This document shows, in pieces, positions 1-10,300 of a DNA stretch of 64,000 nt. The notes below the pieces were generated by a model. It worked only from the letters and a program-made list of their open reading frames with translations. It had not been told where the DNA came from and ran no database searches. This stretch comes from Arthrobacter sp. DWC3 (lineage in GTDB: Bacteria > Actinomycetota > Actinomycetes > Actinomycetales > Micrococcaceae): contig NZ_PJIP01000004.1 of assembly GCF_002929375.1 (NCBI RefSeq), positions 124,001 through 188,000 of the forward strand, written 5' to 3'. The translations under genes and the position numbers were made by a program. Numbering within the stretch: the stretch's first letter is position 1; every line of letters begins with the position of its first letter.

Positions 1-647
1 AGCGCGGCACGCAGATCGTCCTCCGCGGCGATCGCCGCGAGGAAGAACATCTCGTCGCCGCCCTCGACGACGTCGTCCGGGCTGGGCGTGATGGGGGAGT
101 CGTCCCGCAGGACGGCGACGACGGCGCAGTCCTCGGGGAGGCTGATCGAGCCGATGGTGCCGCCCACCAGGGGCGAGTCCGCGGGCACGGTGAACTCCAC
201 GATCGAGGACACCCCGGTCTGCAGCGTCAGCAGGCGCACCACGTCGCCCACCTCCACCGCCTCCTCGACGAGCGCCGTCATGAGGCGCGGGGTGTTGACG
301 GCCACGTCCACGCCCCAGGAGTCGTCGAACATCCAGTCGTTCTTGGGGTTGTTCACCCGGCCCACCGTGCGTCCCACGCCGAACTCGCTCTTGGCCAGCA
401 GCGACACCACGAGGTTCACCTTGTCGTCGCCCGTGGCGGACACCACGACGTCGGCCTCCTCGAGGCGGGCGTCCTTGAGCGTGGTGAGCTCGCACGCGTC
501 GCCGATCAGCCATTTGGCCCCCTTGAGCCCGCTGCGGCCGATCACCTCCGGCTTCTCGTCGATCAGCAGGATCTCGTGGTTGTTGCCCAGCAGCTCGCGG
601 GCGATCGAGGACCCGACGCTCCCGGCCCCGGCGATGACGACCCTCAT
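1..647 (-). CDS. TrkA-family potassium channel regulatory subunit (3' end outside window)
   Basis: The first 215 codons are visible; the C-terminus lies beyond the left edge. The protein opens with MRVVIAGAGSVGSSIAREL, a Rossmann GxGxxG motif typical of RCK N-terminal (TrkA-N) domains that bind NAD(H) or nucleotides. The stretch around residues 130-215 looks like an RCK_C (TrkA-C) domain. Such proteins sit on the cytoplasmic side of K+ transporters and gate them. The ATG at 647 overlaps the TGA of the upstream trkA paralogue by four bases (ATGA), so the two are translationally coupled. Which transporter they serve cannot be seen; the divergent APC permease is a candidate partner. Confidence 0.88.
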   Translation of the reverse strand, partial: MRVVIAGAGSVGSSIARELLGNNHEILLIDEKPEVIGRSGLKGAKWLIGDACELTTLKDARLEEADVVVSATGDDKVNLVVSLLAKSEFGVGRTVGRVNNPKNDWMFDDSWGVDVAVNTPRLMTALVEEAVEVGDVVRLLTLQTGVSSIVEFTVPADSPLVGGTIGSISLPEDCAVVAVLRDDSPITPSPDDVVEGGDEMFFLAAIAAEDDLRAA

Positions 648-1327
648 CGGTGCTCCTCCTTCGGGGCGGAGGCGAGGATGCGCGTGATCTCGTCCGTCGC
701 CGTCGTCTTCATCATGGCGTGCAGGATGTCCCCCTGCTGGTAGCTCGTCTCGGCGGTCGGGAGGATGCCCTCGCCGAAGCGCGTGAGGTAGGCGATCCGC
801 ACGCCGCTGGCGGCCTCGATGCTGCGCAGCGACCGTCCGAGCCAGGCGTCCGCGAGCGCGAGCTCGGCGAGGATCAGCCGGCCCGAGGTCTCGCGGAAGT
901 CGCCGTTGATGGTCTGCTCGGGCAGGATCCGCCGCAGCACCTGGTCGGCGCTCCAGCGGACCGCCGCGACCGTGGGGATGCCGAGCCGCTGGTAGATCTC
1001 GGCGCGCCCCGGGTCGTAGATGCGGGCGACCACGTGCGGCACGTGGAAGGTCTCCCGGGCCACGCGCGTGGCGAGGATGTTGGAGTTGTCGCCGCTGGAG
1101 ACCGCCGCGAACGCGTAGGCGTCGCCGATCTCCGCGTACTTCAGCGTCTCCCGGTCGAAGCCGACCCCCGTCACCTTCCGACCGCCGAACGAGGACCGCA
1201 GCCGGCGGAACGCGCGGTCGTCCTGGTCGATGATCGCTACCGAGTGCCCGGAGTCGTCGAGGGTGTGCGCCAGGCTGACACCCACCCTGCCGCACCCCAT
1301 GATCACGAAATGAGCCACCGAGGGCAC
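644..1327 (-). CDS. TrkA-family potassium uptake regulatory protein
   Basis: A 227-residue RCK protein. It begins MPSVAHFVIMGCGRVGVSLA, with the GCGRVG nucleotide-binding glycine motif, an acidic residue after strand 2 (AIIDQDDRAF), and a C-terminal TrkA-C domain from about residue 145. The length fits a single RCK_N plus RCK_C unit. The start is a GTG at 1327 with AGGA about 7 nt upstream. Its stop overlaps the ATG of the second trkA gene (ATGA), giving a two-gene operon of paired RCK subunits, as is common in actinobacteria. The pair is divergent from the APC permease gene, whose start lies 93 bp away. Confidence 0.88.
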   Translation of the reverse strand: MPSVAHFVIMGCGRVGVSLAHTLDDSGHSVAIIDQDDRAFRRLRSSFGGRKVTGVGFDRETLKYAEIGDAYAFAAVSSGDNSNILATRVARETFHVPHVVARIYDPGRAEIYQRLGIPTVAAVRWSADQVLRRILPEQTINGDFRETSGRLILAELALADAWLGRSLRSIEAASGVRIAYLTRFGEGILPTAETSYQQGDILHAMMKTTATDEITRILASAPKEEHR

Positions 1328-1407
1328 CCCTGATTCCTGCTGTCGATCCTGCTGTCGCGTGCCGTATCAGCACCAAGCCTAGTGGCTGCCCGGACGCGCG
1401 GACGCGC

Positions 1408-1413
1408 TAGTGT
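1408..1413 (+). promoter_or_regulatory. -10 element of a probable leaderless promoter (APC permease)
   Basis: TAGTGT fits the actinobacterial TAnnnT -10 pattern and lies 7 nt upstream of the GTG at 1421, so transcription should begin at or next to the start codon. No Shine-Dalgarno sequence is present. This spacing is the main reason for choosing 1421 over an in-frame start at 1382. The -35 region is not recognisable. Confidence 0.5.
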
Positions 1414-1420
1414 TTGCGCT

Positions 1421-3397
1421 GTGCTGACTTTTCTCGAAGCTGTCAAGAGGGTGCTGGTGGGCAAGCCCTTCGCCAGTGACAGGTTGAGGAGCAGGACCCT
1501 GCCGAAGCGCCTCGCCATGCCCGTCTTCTCCGCGAGCGCCCTCTCGTCCGTCGCGTACGCCCCGGACGAGATCCTCCTGACCCTGGCCCTCGCGGGAGTG
1601 GCCGCGGTGGCCATCTCCCCGTGGGTGGGCGCGGCCGTGATCGCGGTGCTGCTCGTCGTCGTCGCCTCCTACCGGCAGGCCATGCGCGCCTACCCGTCGG
1701 GCGGGGGCGACTACGAGATGGCGAAGCGGAACATCGGGCCGCGCGCCGGGACCACCGTCGCGTCGGCGCTCATGATCGACTACGTCCTGACGGTCGCCGT
1801 CTCCGTCTCCGCGGCCGCGCAGTACGTCGTCTCGCTCGCCCCGGCGCTCGAGGACGTCCGTGTCGCGCTGGCCGTGGTGGGCGTGGCGGTGCTCGTGCTG
1901 CTGAACCTGCGGGGGATCACGCGCGGTGTCCGGGCCCGCGCCGTCGTCACCTACGCGTTCCTCGCCGGGATCCTGGCCCTCTGCGCCACCGGGATCGCTC
2001 AGGCACTCTCCGGAACCCTCGCCGAGGCGCCCAGCGCGCGCTTCGAGATCATGCCGGAGGCAGCGCTCGACGCCGGCCTCGTGGGCCTGGCCGGCGCGCT
2101 CCTGATCCTCCGGGCCTTCTCGGCGGGCGCCGCGGCACTGACCGGGCTCGAGGGCCCCGTGTCCAACGTGCCGCGCTTCCAGGCGCCGCAGAGCCGGAAC
2201 GCCGCGACGACGCTCCTCATCCTGGGTCTGGTGTCCTCCGCGATGCTCGCGGGTATCATCTACCTCGCCAACGCCGCACGCGTCCACGTGGTGCAGGACC
2301 CCGCGGCGCAGCTGCGCCTCGACGGCGGCCCCGTCCCGGCGGACTACATCCAGGCGCCCGTGGTCAGCCAGCTGGCCCGGACCGTGTTCGACGCCGGATC
2401 CCCGGCGTTCTACGGCGTGGTGGCCGTGACGGCCCTGATCCTCCTGCTCGCCGCCCACGCGGCCTTCGCCGCCTTCCCCGTGCTGGCGTCCACGCTCGCC
2501 ACAGACGGCTACCTGCCGCGGCAGCTGCGCACCCGGGGGGACCGCCTGACCTTCAGCAACGGCATCCTCCTGCTCGGCCTCGGCGCCGTGGTGCTCATCG
2601 TCCTGTTCCGGGCGGACGTCACGGCGCTGGTTCAGCTGTACATCGTGGGCGTGTTCGTCTCCTTCACGGGCGGCCAGCTGGGGCTGGTCCTGCACTGGAC
2701 CCGCGCCCTGCGCAGCACCGTGGGCACGCAGGAGCGCTGGGCCATGCGCAAGTCGCGGGCCATCAACACGCTCGGCTTCGCGCTCACCGCGGCGGTACTC
2801 GTGGTGGTGCTGGTCACCAAGTTCGAGTACGGGGCGTGGATCGCCGTGCTCGCCATGGCCGTGCTCTTCGCCGTCATGCGCAGCATCAAGAAGCACTACG
2901 ACGTCGTGGCCGCGGAACTCGCCATCGACGACGCCGTCCACCTCCGGGCGCTTCCCTCCCGGGTGCACGCCGTGATCCTCGTCTCCCACGTGCGGAAGCC
3001 GGTGCTGCGCGCGCTGGCGTTCGCGCGGGCCTCCCGGCCGTCCCGCCTCGACGCCATCACGGTGGACGTGGACCCCGAGCAGACGCGCCGCACCCTCACC
3101 GACTGGGAGCGATACGAGATCCCGGTGCCCATCACGGTCCTCGCCTCGCCGTACCGCGACACCATCACCCCGATCCTCGAATACATCACGACCATGCGCC
3201 GTGACTCCCCGCGGGACCTCGTGGTGGTCTACATCCCCGAGTACGTGGTGGGAAAGTGGTGGGAGCAGCTCGTGCACAACCAGACGGCCCTGCGCATCAA
3301 GGCGCGCCTGCACTTCGTGCCCGGCGTGATGGTGGCCAGCGTGCCGTGGCAGCTCGCGTCCTCCGACGCGACCCGCATCTACCAGGACCTGAAGTAG
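1421..3397 (+). CDS. APC family amino acid/potassium permease
   Basis: This 658-residue protein has about 12 hydrophobic segments between residues 35 and 490, followed by a soluble C-terminal domain of about 160 residues. The N-terminal region (residues 28-45, MPVFSASALSSVAYAPDE) matches the unwound first helix of APC-superfamily transporters, including KUP-like and CstA-like actinobacterial permeases. The GTG start is supported by a -10 hexamer 7 nt upstream. It is divergent from two trkA-type genes, a conserved actinobacterial arrangement suggesting that RCK proteins control this transporter. The substrate (amino acid or K+) cannot be decided here. An RNA methyltransferase gene follows after 5 bp, probably in the same transcript. 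Confidence 0.85.
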   Translation: MLTFLEAVKRVLVGKPFASDRLRSRTLPKRLAMPVFSASALSSVAYAPDEILLTLALAGVAAVAISPWVGAAVIAVLLVVVASYRQAMRAYPSGGGDYEMAKRNIGPRAGTTVASALMIDYVLTVAVSVSAAAQYVVSLAPALEDVRVALAVVGVAVLVLLNLRGITRGVRARAVVTYAFLAGILALCATGIAQALSGTLAEAPSARFEIMPEAALDAGLVGLAGALLILRAFSAGAAALTGLEGPVSNVPRFQAPQSRNAATTLLILGLVSSAMLAGIIYLANAARVHVVQDPAAQLRLDGGPVPADYIQAPVVSQLARTVFDAGSPAFYGVVAVTALILLLAAHAAFAAFPVLASTLATDGYLPRQLRTRGDRLTFSNGILLLGLGAVVLIVLFRADVTALVQLYIVGVFVSFTGGQLGLVLHWTRALRSTVGTQERWAMRKSRAINTLGFALTAAVLVVVLVTKFEYGAWIAVLAMAVLFAVMRSIKKHYDVVAAELAIDDAVHLRALPSRVHAVILVSHVRKPVLRALAFARASRPSRLDAITVDVDPEQTRRTLTDWERYEIPVPITVLASPYRDTITPILEYITTMRRDSPRDLVVVYIPEYVVGKWWEQLVHNQTALRIKARLHFVPGVMVASVPWQLASSDATRIYQDLK

Positions 3398-3402
3398 GAA
3401 CC

Positions 3403-4779
3403 ATGACCGCCCCTGAACCATCCGCAGCACCCGCCGCGAACGTCACCGACGCAGCACCCGCCGACGACGCCGCCGGGCCGGCCCCGACGGCCGAGCTCAC
3501 CGTCGATCGGCCCGCGCACGGCGGGCACTTCGTGGCCCGGCACCAGGGCCGGGTGGTGTTCGTCCGGCACGCGCTGCCGGGGGAGCGCGTGCGGGTCCGT
3601 TTCACGGAGACGGACGACGACGCCAGCTTCTGGCGCGCCGACGTCGTCGAGGTGCTCGAGGCGTCGCCGCACCGCGTGACGCATCCCTGGCCGCTCGCGG
3701 ACGCCCTCTTCACCGCTGCCCGGGGGCGCGCGGCCGTCGGCGGGGCCGAGTTCGGGCACATCGCGCTCGACGAGCAGCGGCGCCTGAAGGCCGCGATCTT
3801 CGAGGAGCAACTCACCCGCCTCGCGAGGACCGGACGGGCGATGACCGCCGAACCCGCGCCGGGCGAGGCCGCCGACGGACTCGCCTGGCGTACCCGGGCT
3901 GCGTTCGCCGTCGACGCCGCCGGCCGCCTGGCGATGCACCTGCACCGTTCGCACGCCGTCGTCCCCGTCCGGGAGATGCCGCTGGCCGTCCCCGCGATCA
4001 ACGCGCTGCGGCTGTGGGCGCTCGACTTCTCGGGTATCGAGCGCGTGGACGTGGCCGCGCCGTCCGGCGGGGGAGAGCCGCTGGTCCTGCTCGTCCCGGC
4101 CGCTGGCACGTCCCCACGGCGCATCGCTGCCGTGGCGTCCTCGATCGACGGCGCCTCGGTGGGCGTCCTCGACCCCGAGTCCGGTCAGGTGCGGCGGCTC
4201 GCCGGACGGACCTGGCTCCAGGAGAGCGTGCTGGGCCTCGACTACCGCGTCACGGGGGCCGGTTTCTGGCAGATCCACCGCGGTGCGCCCGAGGCCCTCG
4301 TCCCTGCGGTGCTCGACGGCCTCCAGCCCGCCGCGGGCGAGCGGATCGCGGACCTCTACGCGGGGGCCGGGCTGTTCACCGTGCCGCTCGCGCGCGCCGT
4401 GGGCCCGGCGGGGGCCGTGCTCTCCGTCGAGGGATCCGCCGGGACGAGCCGCGACGCGAAGCGCAACCTGCACGGACAGGACCACGTGGCGATCGTGCAG
4501 GGCCGGGTGGACGCCGTGCTCGGCCGCTGGAGCGAGCCGCTCGACGCCGTGCTGCTCGACCCGCCGCGCGCGGGCGCCGGGAAGAAGGTGGTCCGGCAGA
4601 TCCTCGACGCGGGTCCGCGCGTGGTCGGGTACGTGTCCTGCGACCCGGCGTCGTTCGCCCGCGACCTCGGCTACTTCCTGTCCGCCGGCTGGACCCTCGA
4701 CACCCTCCGGGTGTTCGACCTCTACCCCCACACGCACCACATGGAATCGTTCGCGCGCCTCCTGCCGCCGTCCGCCTGA
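3403..4779 (+). CDS. TrmA/RumA-type SAM-dependent RNA methyltransferase with TRAM domain
   Basis: A 458-residue protein. It has an alanine-rich N-terminus, a TRAM RNA-binding domain (about residues 28-95, including [20 protein letters not shown]), and a C-terminal Rossmann methyltransferase with SAM motif [14 protein letters not shown], the DPPRAG motif and the catalytic-cysteine motif [12 protein letters not shown]. It should methylate C5 of a uridine in rRNA or tRNA. The iron-sulfur segment reads [10 protein letters not shown], where classical RumA/TrmA members have a cysteine cluster; here the cysteines are gone. The ATG is 5 bp after the permease stop, so the two are likely cotranscribed. 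The exact target base is unknown. Confidence 0.87.
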   Translation: MTAPEPSAAPAANVTDAAPADDAAGPAPTAELTVDRPAHGGHFVARHQGRVVFVRHALPGERVRVRFTETDDDASFWRADVVEVLEASPHRVTHPWPLADALFTAARGRAAVGGAEFGHIALDEQRRLKAAIFEEQLTRLARTGRAMTAEPAPGEAADGLAWRTRAAFAVDAAGRLAMHLHRSHAVVPVREMPLAVPAINALRLWALDFSGIERVDVAAPSGGGEPLVLLVPAAGTSPRRIAAVASSIDGASVGVLDPESGQVRRLAGRTWLQESVLGLDYRVTGAGFWQIHRGAPEALVPAVLDGLQPAAGERIADLYAGAGLFTVPLARAVGPAGAVLSVEGSAGTSRDAKRNLHGQDHVAIVQGRVDAVLGRWSEPLDAVLLDPPRAGAGKKVVRQILDAGPRVVGYVSCDPASFARDLGYFLSAGWTLDTLRVFDLYPHTHHMESFARLLPPSA

Positions 4780-4897
4780 GAATCGGCCGGGCGCGGATCG
4801 CCGCGTCCCATGGCACCCGGCCGGAAGCCCGAACGTTAGAGTTAAGACCAATCAGCGGCGATTCCTTCGCCACGCCGAACGAACCGAGGAGGCGCCG

Positions 4898-6871
4898 ATG
4901 GGACTTCTGGAGACTATCCACGGCCCGCAGGACCTGAGCAAACTCAGCGAGGCCCAACTGACGGCTCTCGCGGGGGAGATCCGCACCTTCCTGGTCAGCA
5001 ACGTCTCGCGCACGGGCGGGCACCTGGGTCCCAACCTCGGGGTGGTGGAACTGACCCTCGGCATCCACCGGGTCTTCGACTCGCCCCGCGACAGCATCAT
5101 CTTCGACACCGGCCACCAGTCCTACGTGCACAAGCTCGTGACCGGGCGCCAGGACTTCAGTACCCTCCGCCAGCAGGGCGGGCTCTCCGGCTACCCGTCC
5201 CGCGCCGAATCGGTGCACGACGTCGTCGAGAGCTCGCACGCCTCGTCCTCGCTCTCGTGGGCCGATGGCATCTCCCGCGCGCGGGTCCTGAACGGCGAGG
5301 GTGACCGCTACACCGTCGTGCTCGTGGGCGACGGCGCCCTGACCGGCGGCATGGCCTGGGAGGCCCTCAACAACATCGCCGCGGACAAGCGGCGGCGCGT
5401 CGTGATCGTGGTCAACGACAACGGCCGGTCCTACGCGCCGACCATCGGCGGCGTTGCCGACTACCTCGCGTCCCTGCGCCCCACCCTCGACACCGTCCGC
5501 ACCCACAAGGTGTACGAGCGGACCCTCGACTGGGTGAAGCAGCGCATGCAGGACGGCGGGACGGTGGGCGAGTTCAGCTACAAGAGCCTGCACGCCATGA
5601 AGAAGGGCATCAAGGACTGGTGGGCGCCCCAGGGCCTCTTCGAGGACCTCGGCATGAAGTACGTGGGTCCCGTGGACGGCCACGACCAGACCGCCGTCGA
5701 GCAGGCCCTGCACCTGGCCAAGAACTACGAGGGCCCCGTGATCGTCCATGCGATCACCGAGAAGGGCCACGGCTACGCGCCGGCCCGCGCCCACGAGGCC
5801 GACCAGTTCCACGCCGTCGGCGTGATCGACCCCGAGACGGGCGAGCCCGTCGACGCGGCGGGCCAGCAGTCCTGGACCTCCGTCTTCGCGAACGAGATCG
5901 CCGACATCGCCGACGAGCGCCCCGACATCGTGGGCATCACCGGCGCCATGCTCATCCCCGTGGGCCTCCACCGCTTCGCGGCACGCCACCCCGACCGCGT
6001 GTTCGACGTCGGCATCGCCGAGCAGCACGCGCTCACGAGCGCGGCCGGCATGGCGTTCGGCGGGCTGCACCCCGTGATCGCCCTGTACGCGACGTTCCTC
6101 AACCGGGCCTTCGACCAGCTGCTGATGGACGTGGCCCTCCACAAGGCAGGCGTGACGGTGGTCCTCGACCGCTCCGGTGTCACGGGACCCGACGGCGCGA
6201 GCCACCACGGCATGTGGGACCTCGCCCTGCTGCAGGCCATCCCCGGACTGCACCTGGCCGCTCCGCGGGACGCGTCCCGGCTGCGGGAGGAGCTCCGGGA
6301 GGCCGTGGCCATCGGCGACGCCCCGAGCGTGGTGCGCTACTCCAAGGGGTCCGTCGGTGCGGAGGTCGAGGCGATCGAGCGGCTCGACGACGGCGTCGAC
6401 GTCCTGTCCCGCCGTCCGGCCGGATCGCGACACAACGACGTCCTGATCGTGAGCGTCGGCGCCATGAGCGAGCTCGCCCTCGACGTGTCCAACCGGCTCG
6501 GCGCGCAGGGCATCAGCTCCACCGTCATCGATCCTCGCTGGCTCCTGCCGGTACGCCGGTCGGTCATCGACCTCGCCGCCGAACACCGCATCGTGATCGT
6601 CATCGAGGACGGCGTCCGCGCCGGCGGCGTCGGCTCCAGGATCCGCCAGGAGATGCGGTCCGCGGGCGTCGACACCGCGCTCAACGAGGTGGGCCTCCCG
6701 GTCGAGTTCCTCGACCACGGCTCACGCAACCAGGTCCTCGAGCGCGTGGGCCTCACCGCCCAGCAGATCACGCACGACGTCGTCGCGCAGGTCCTGGGCA
6801 CCAAGGTGCCGGTGGCGCGCCCGCTCGCCGGGGACCACGCGCCCGCGACGGGCCAGCTCCCGAAGCTCTGA
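4898..6871 (+). CDS. dxs: 1-deoxy-D-xylulose-5-phosphate synthase
   Basis: A 657-residue thiamine-diphosphate enzyme. It condenses pyruvate with glyceraldehyde 3-phosphate, the first step of the MEP isoprenoid pathway in the cytoplasm. Visible signatures are the GHQSYVHK segment, the ThDP-binding motif [15 protein letters not shown] with NDN downstream, a transketolase pyrimidine domain with DVGIAEQHA, and [15 protein letters not shown]. The C-terminal transketolase domain ends near EFLDHGSR. The length is slightly above the family norm because of a variable tail. The start at 4898 follows a GAGGAGG-like ribosome site; a TAGAGT -10 candidate lies at 4837-4842. A strong hairpin follows the stop. 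Confidence 0.95.
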   Translation: MGLLETIHGPQDLSKLSEAQLTALAGEIRTFLVSNVSRTGGHLGPNLGVVELTLGIHRVFDSPRDSIIFDTGHQSYVHKLVTGRQDFSTLRQQGGLSGYPSRAESVHDVVESSHASSSLSWADGISRARVLNGEGDRYTVVLVGDGALTGGMAWEALNNIAADKRRRVVIVVNDNGRSYAPTIGGVADYLASLRPTLDTVRTHKVYERTLDWVKQRMQDGGTVGEFSYKSLHAMKKGIKDWWAPQGLFEDLGMKYVGPVDGHDQTAVEQALHLAKNYEGPVIVHAITEKGHGYAPARAHEADQFHAVGVIDPETGEPVDAAGQQSWTSVFANEIADIADERPDIVGITGAMLIPVGLHRFAARHPDRVFDVGIAEQHALTSAAGMAFGGLHPVIALYATFLNRAFDQLLMDVALHKAGVTVVLDRSGVTGPDGASHHGMWDLALLQAIPGLHLAAPRDASRLREELREAVAIGDAPSVVRYSKGSVGAEVEAIERLDDGVDVLSRRPAGSRHNDVLIVSVGAMSELALDVSNRLGAQGISSTVIDPRWLLPVRRSVIDLAAEHRIVIVIEDGVRAGGVGSRIRQEMRSAGVDTALNEVGLPVEFLDHGSRNQVLERVGLTAQQITHDVVAQVLGTKVPVARPLAGDHAPATGQLPKL

Positions 6872-6880
6872 GTGCCCGGA

Positions 6881-6914
6881 GGCCCGCCCCCGCCGTCATC
6901 GGCGGGGGCGGGCC
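6881..6914 (+). terminator. Hairpin terminator after dxs
   Basis: A perfect 15-bp stem (arms 6881-6895 and 6900-6914) closes a TCAT loop nine bases after the dxs stop. There is no U-run, as in many actinobacterial intrinsic terminators. It separates dxs from the rne promoter. Confidence 0.7.
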
Positions 6915-6997
6915 GCCGTCGGGCCCTGTCAGGGAGCGCAAGAAGCGGTCCGGGCGGGCTCGCCGCCGTACGGGAACCCTCCCGAGGAGGTGTGGTG

Positions 6998-7006
6998 TGA
7001 GATAAT
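6998..7006 (+). promoter_or_regulatory. Extended -10 promoter upstream of RNase E/G
   Basis: TGA followed by GATAAT at 7001-7006 forms a TGn-type extended -10. No convincing -35 is seen. A start site near 7013 would give a 5' leader of about 320 nt before the rne ATG at 7335. Confidence 0.5.
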
Positions 7007-7012
7007 GACGAA

Positions 7013-7334
7013 GGCTGGCGAGGGAACCACATTCCACCGCCGGTCCAGTGACAGGCTTCCGTTCAGCCAGCGACGCTTCCGTCCTACCGAGTCCGCCCCG
7101 TCGGCGGAAGTAGGTGGAATCCGCTGGAGGAACCCACCGCCCACAAGGGCGGCTGAGGTGGAAAAGCGCCACTGGTCTCCGAGTGATTCCGCACCCCCAA
7201 TGACGGTGTGACCTCGGACGACATGACAACGACTTCCGGTCAGCCGCCGGGCGAAAGGCCCGCGGCCGGCCGACATACCGCCCTGGAGGGCGTCGGAATG
7301 TGGCCGATGCCGCAGGGGCTTGGAGCGAGCACCC
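7013..7334 (+). promoter_or_regulatory. Long structured 5' leader of the RNase E/G gene
   Basis: This 320-nt stretch has no convincing gene but many complementary arms. GCTGGC 7014-7019 pairs with GCCAGC 7066-7071, and ATTCCACC 7031-7038 with GGTGGAAT 7113-7120. CTTCCG 7076-7081 pairs with CGGAAG 7105-7110. CCGCCC-ACAA-GGGCGG forms a hairpin at 7137-7152. TCCGAG 7078+100 (7178-7183) pairs with CTCGGA 7213-7218 around an inner CACC/GGTG. A GAAAG-capped hairpin lies at 7243-7266, and another at 7271-7295 ends about 40 nt before the ATG. In enterobacteria RNase E represses itself through its 5' UTR; a similar role here is inference. Confidence 0.5.
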
Positions 7335-10300
7335 ATGGATCAGTCAGAACAGCTGGGGAACGACCAGAACGCAGCAGATGCACCCGAGTCGGTGCAGCCA
7401 CCCGAGCAGGCCGCGCCGGTGAAGGCGCCGCGCAGGCGCCGCGCGGCCAGTGCCCCGGCGGGGGCCCCGCCCGCCGTGCAGGCGCCGGCCGGCGACTTGT
7501 CCGCCCCCGCGGCGTCGCTCGACACACCGGGCGCCGACGTACCTGTCGCCGGCACCACGGTCACCGAGGCGCCTGCCGAAGCATCCGCGGCACCGGTCCG
7601 GAAGCGGGCCACGCGGGCGCGCAAGCCCGCCGTCGCCCCGACCGACGACGCCACGCCGGTCGCTCCCGCTGCCGACGCCGCCCTGTCCGGCGCTCCGGCC
7701 GACGCCGCCGCGACCGATCCGGTGGCCGGCCCGGACGCCGAGGCAGCACTCGCCGCCCCCGTCCGGGCAGCACGGACACGGCGCCGTGCAGCCACGGCCG
7801 AGGCAGGCCCGGCCCGGCCCGTCGAGCTGCCTCCCGTGGGCGAGCCGGACGCGGCCGCCGAGCCGGCCGCGCAGGTCACCACGATCGCCGACCCCGCCGA
7901 CCCCGCCGTCGCCCCTGCCACGGCCGGAGTTGCCGACGATTCCGACACGCCCGTCGAGACCGAGGAGAAGCCGGCGCGCACGCGCCGCACCTCCACGAGG
8001 ACCCGCAGCCGCCGTGCCTCGGAGCCCGTCCAGACCGTCGAGCCCGCCCCTGGGACCGACTCCGCGGCCGCCGACGCCCCGAGCGACGCACCCTCTGCCC
8101 CCGATGCCCGGCCGCAGGCCGGGTCGACGAGCAGCGCCGACCCCACTCCGGACGCCGAGCAGGACGCCGAGCAGGACGCCGGAGCCACTGCCGGCCAGCC
8201 GGCCGAGGAACACCGCAGCGATCCCTTCGCCGTCCCGGAATCGCCCCTGTCGCTCCTGTTCCACGCTCCCGACCTCAGCACCGTCAGCGTGCCCTCCGTG
8301 AAGGTCGCCCCGCCCCGCGAGGAGGACACGGAGGACGATACCGAGAACGCCGAGGATCCGAGCCGGCGGTCCCGTCGGAGCCGCCGCACCCGCGGCCGCC
8401 GCGGCGACGCGGTGCAGACCGAGGCGGCTGCGGACGACGTCGAGGCCTCGGACGAGCAGCCCGGCACGAACGGGCCCGACGACGGCGCGGCCGTCACATC
8501 ACGGCGTCGGCGGCGCCGCCGCCGCGGCGACCAGGACCTCGAGCTCTCGGGCGGCGAGGACGACGATCCGCCCAACACCGTCACGCGGGTCCGGGCTCCC
8601 CGGCAGTCCAGCGAGCCCGTCTCGGACCGTGTGACCAGCGTCCGCGGCTCCACGCGGCTCGAGGCGAAGAAGCAGCGGCGTCGCGAGTCCCGCGACACCG
8701 GGCGCCGCCGCCAGGTCATCACCGAGGCCGAGTTCCTCGCCCGCCGCGAGTCCGTGGACCGGCAGATGATCGTCCGCCAGCGCGACGACAGGATCCAGAT
8801 CGGCGTGCTCGAGGACGGCATCCTCGCCGAGCACTTCGTCTCACGGACCCAGCAGGACTCCCTGATCGGCAACGTGTACCTCGGAAAGGTGCAGAACGTG
8901 CTGCCCAGCATGGAGGCCGCCTTCGTGGACATCGGTCGCGGCCGCAACGCCGTGCTGTACGCGGGTGAGGTCAACTGGGACGCCGCAGGCCTCGACGGCC
9001 AGCCGCGCCGCATCGAGCTCGCGCTGAAGTCCGGCGATCCCGTCCTGGTACAGGTCACCAAGGACCCGGTGGGCCACAAGGGTGCCCGGCTCACGAGCCA
9101 GATCTCCCTGCCCGGCCGGTACCTCGTGTACGTCCCGGGCGGCTCGATGACGGGCATCTCCCGCAAGCTGCCGGACGTCGAGCGCAACCGCCTCAAGCGG
9201 ATCCTCAAGGACCGCCTGCCGGAGAATGCCGGCGTGATCGTCCGCACCGCGGCCGAGGGCGCCAGCGAGGAGGAGCTGACCCACGACATCAACAGGCTCC
9301 GGGCCCAGTGGGAGGAGATCGAGCGCAAGGCCGGCTCCACCAGGACCCTCGCGCCCGAGCTGCTGTACGGCGAGCCGGACCTCACCATCAAGGTGGTCCG
9401 CGACGTCTTCAACGAGGACTTCTCCAAGCTCGTCGTCTCGGGCGAGGACGCATGGGACACCATCGAGGCCTACGTCATGTACGTGGCACCGGACCTCGTC
9501 GGCCGGCTCGAGAAGTGGACGGGCGAGGAGGACATCTTCGCGGCGTCCCGCATCGACGAGCAGATCTCCAAGGCGCTCGAACGCAAGGTCTTCCTCCCCT
9601 CGGGCGGTTCGCTCGTGATCGACCGCACCGAGGCCATGACCGTCGTCGACGTCAACACCGGCAAGTTCACCGGCAGCGGCGGCAACCTCGAGGAGACCGT
9701 CACCAAGAACAACCTGGAGGCGGCCGAGGAGGTCGTCCGCCAGCTGCGCCTCCGCGACATCGGCGGCATCATCGTGATCGACTTCATCGACATGGTGCTC
9801 GAGGCGAACCGCGACCTCGTGCTGCGCCGCCTCGTGGAGTGCCTCGGCCGCGACCGGACCAAGCACCAGGTCGCCGAGGTGACGTCGCTGGGCCTCGTCC
9901 AGATGACGCGCAAGCGTATGGGCACGGGTCTGCTCGAGGTCTTCGGCGAGGACTGCGAGCACTGTGCGGGCCGCGGCGTGGTGACCCACATGGAGCCGGT
10001 GGAGCACCGCCGCTCCCTGCCCCTGCCCGAGAGCCAGCCGATGCGCCAGGACAAGCCGTCCCGGAGCGAGCGCAAGCGGAACCGCGGCCGCAACGGCCAG
10101 CCGGTGGAGGACGTGCCCGTGCAGCTTCCCGCCCCCGTGGCGGAGAGCCCGGAGCGCGCAGCGAAGGCCGAGGCCGCCCGTGCGGCGCTGGCGAGCATCG
10201 CCGCCGCGACGCACCACGCCCACGAGGACCAGGCGGAGGAGACGGTCGCCGAGGCCGACATCCAGGTCACCGAGGCGGTCCTCACGATCAACGGCGAGAC

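Noticed and set aside
1379-3430. Very long open frame antisense to the APC permease, and similar antisense frames opposite metE, nrdE and the RNase E gene
   Set aside because: High GC content leaves few stop codons in the other frames. These lack protein-like composition and start signals, and the sense genes are clear.
6990-7211. A 73-codon open frame inside the RNase E leader
   Set aside because: It covers a region rich in complementary arms, has no good ribosome site and no recognisable protein character. A structured leader explains the stretch better.
7013-7334. RNase P RNA, tmRNA, 6S RNA or SRP RNA within the RNase E leader
   Set aside because: None of their conserved core sequences is visible.
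8152-8183. Direct repeat of GACGCCGAGCAG in the RNase E gene
   Set aside because: It encodes an Asp-Ala-Glu-Gln repeat in the disordered N-terminal arm; low-complexity coding sequence explains it.
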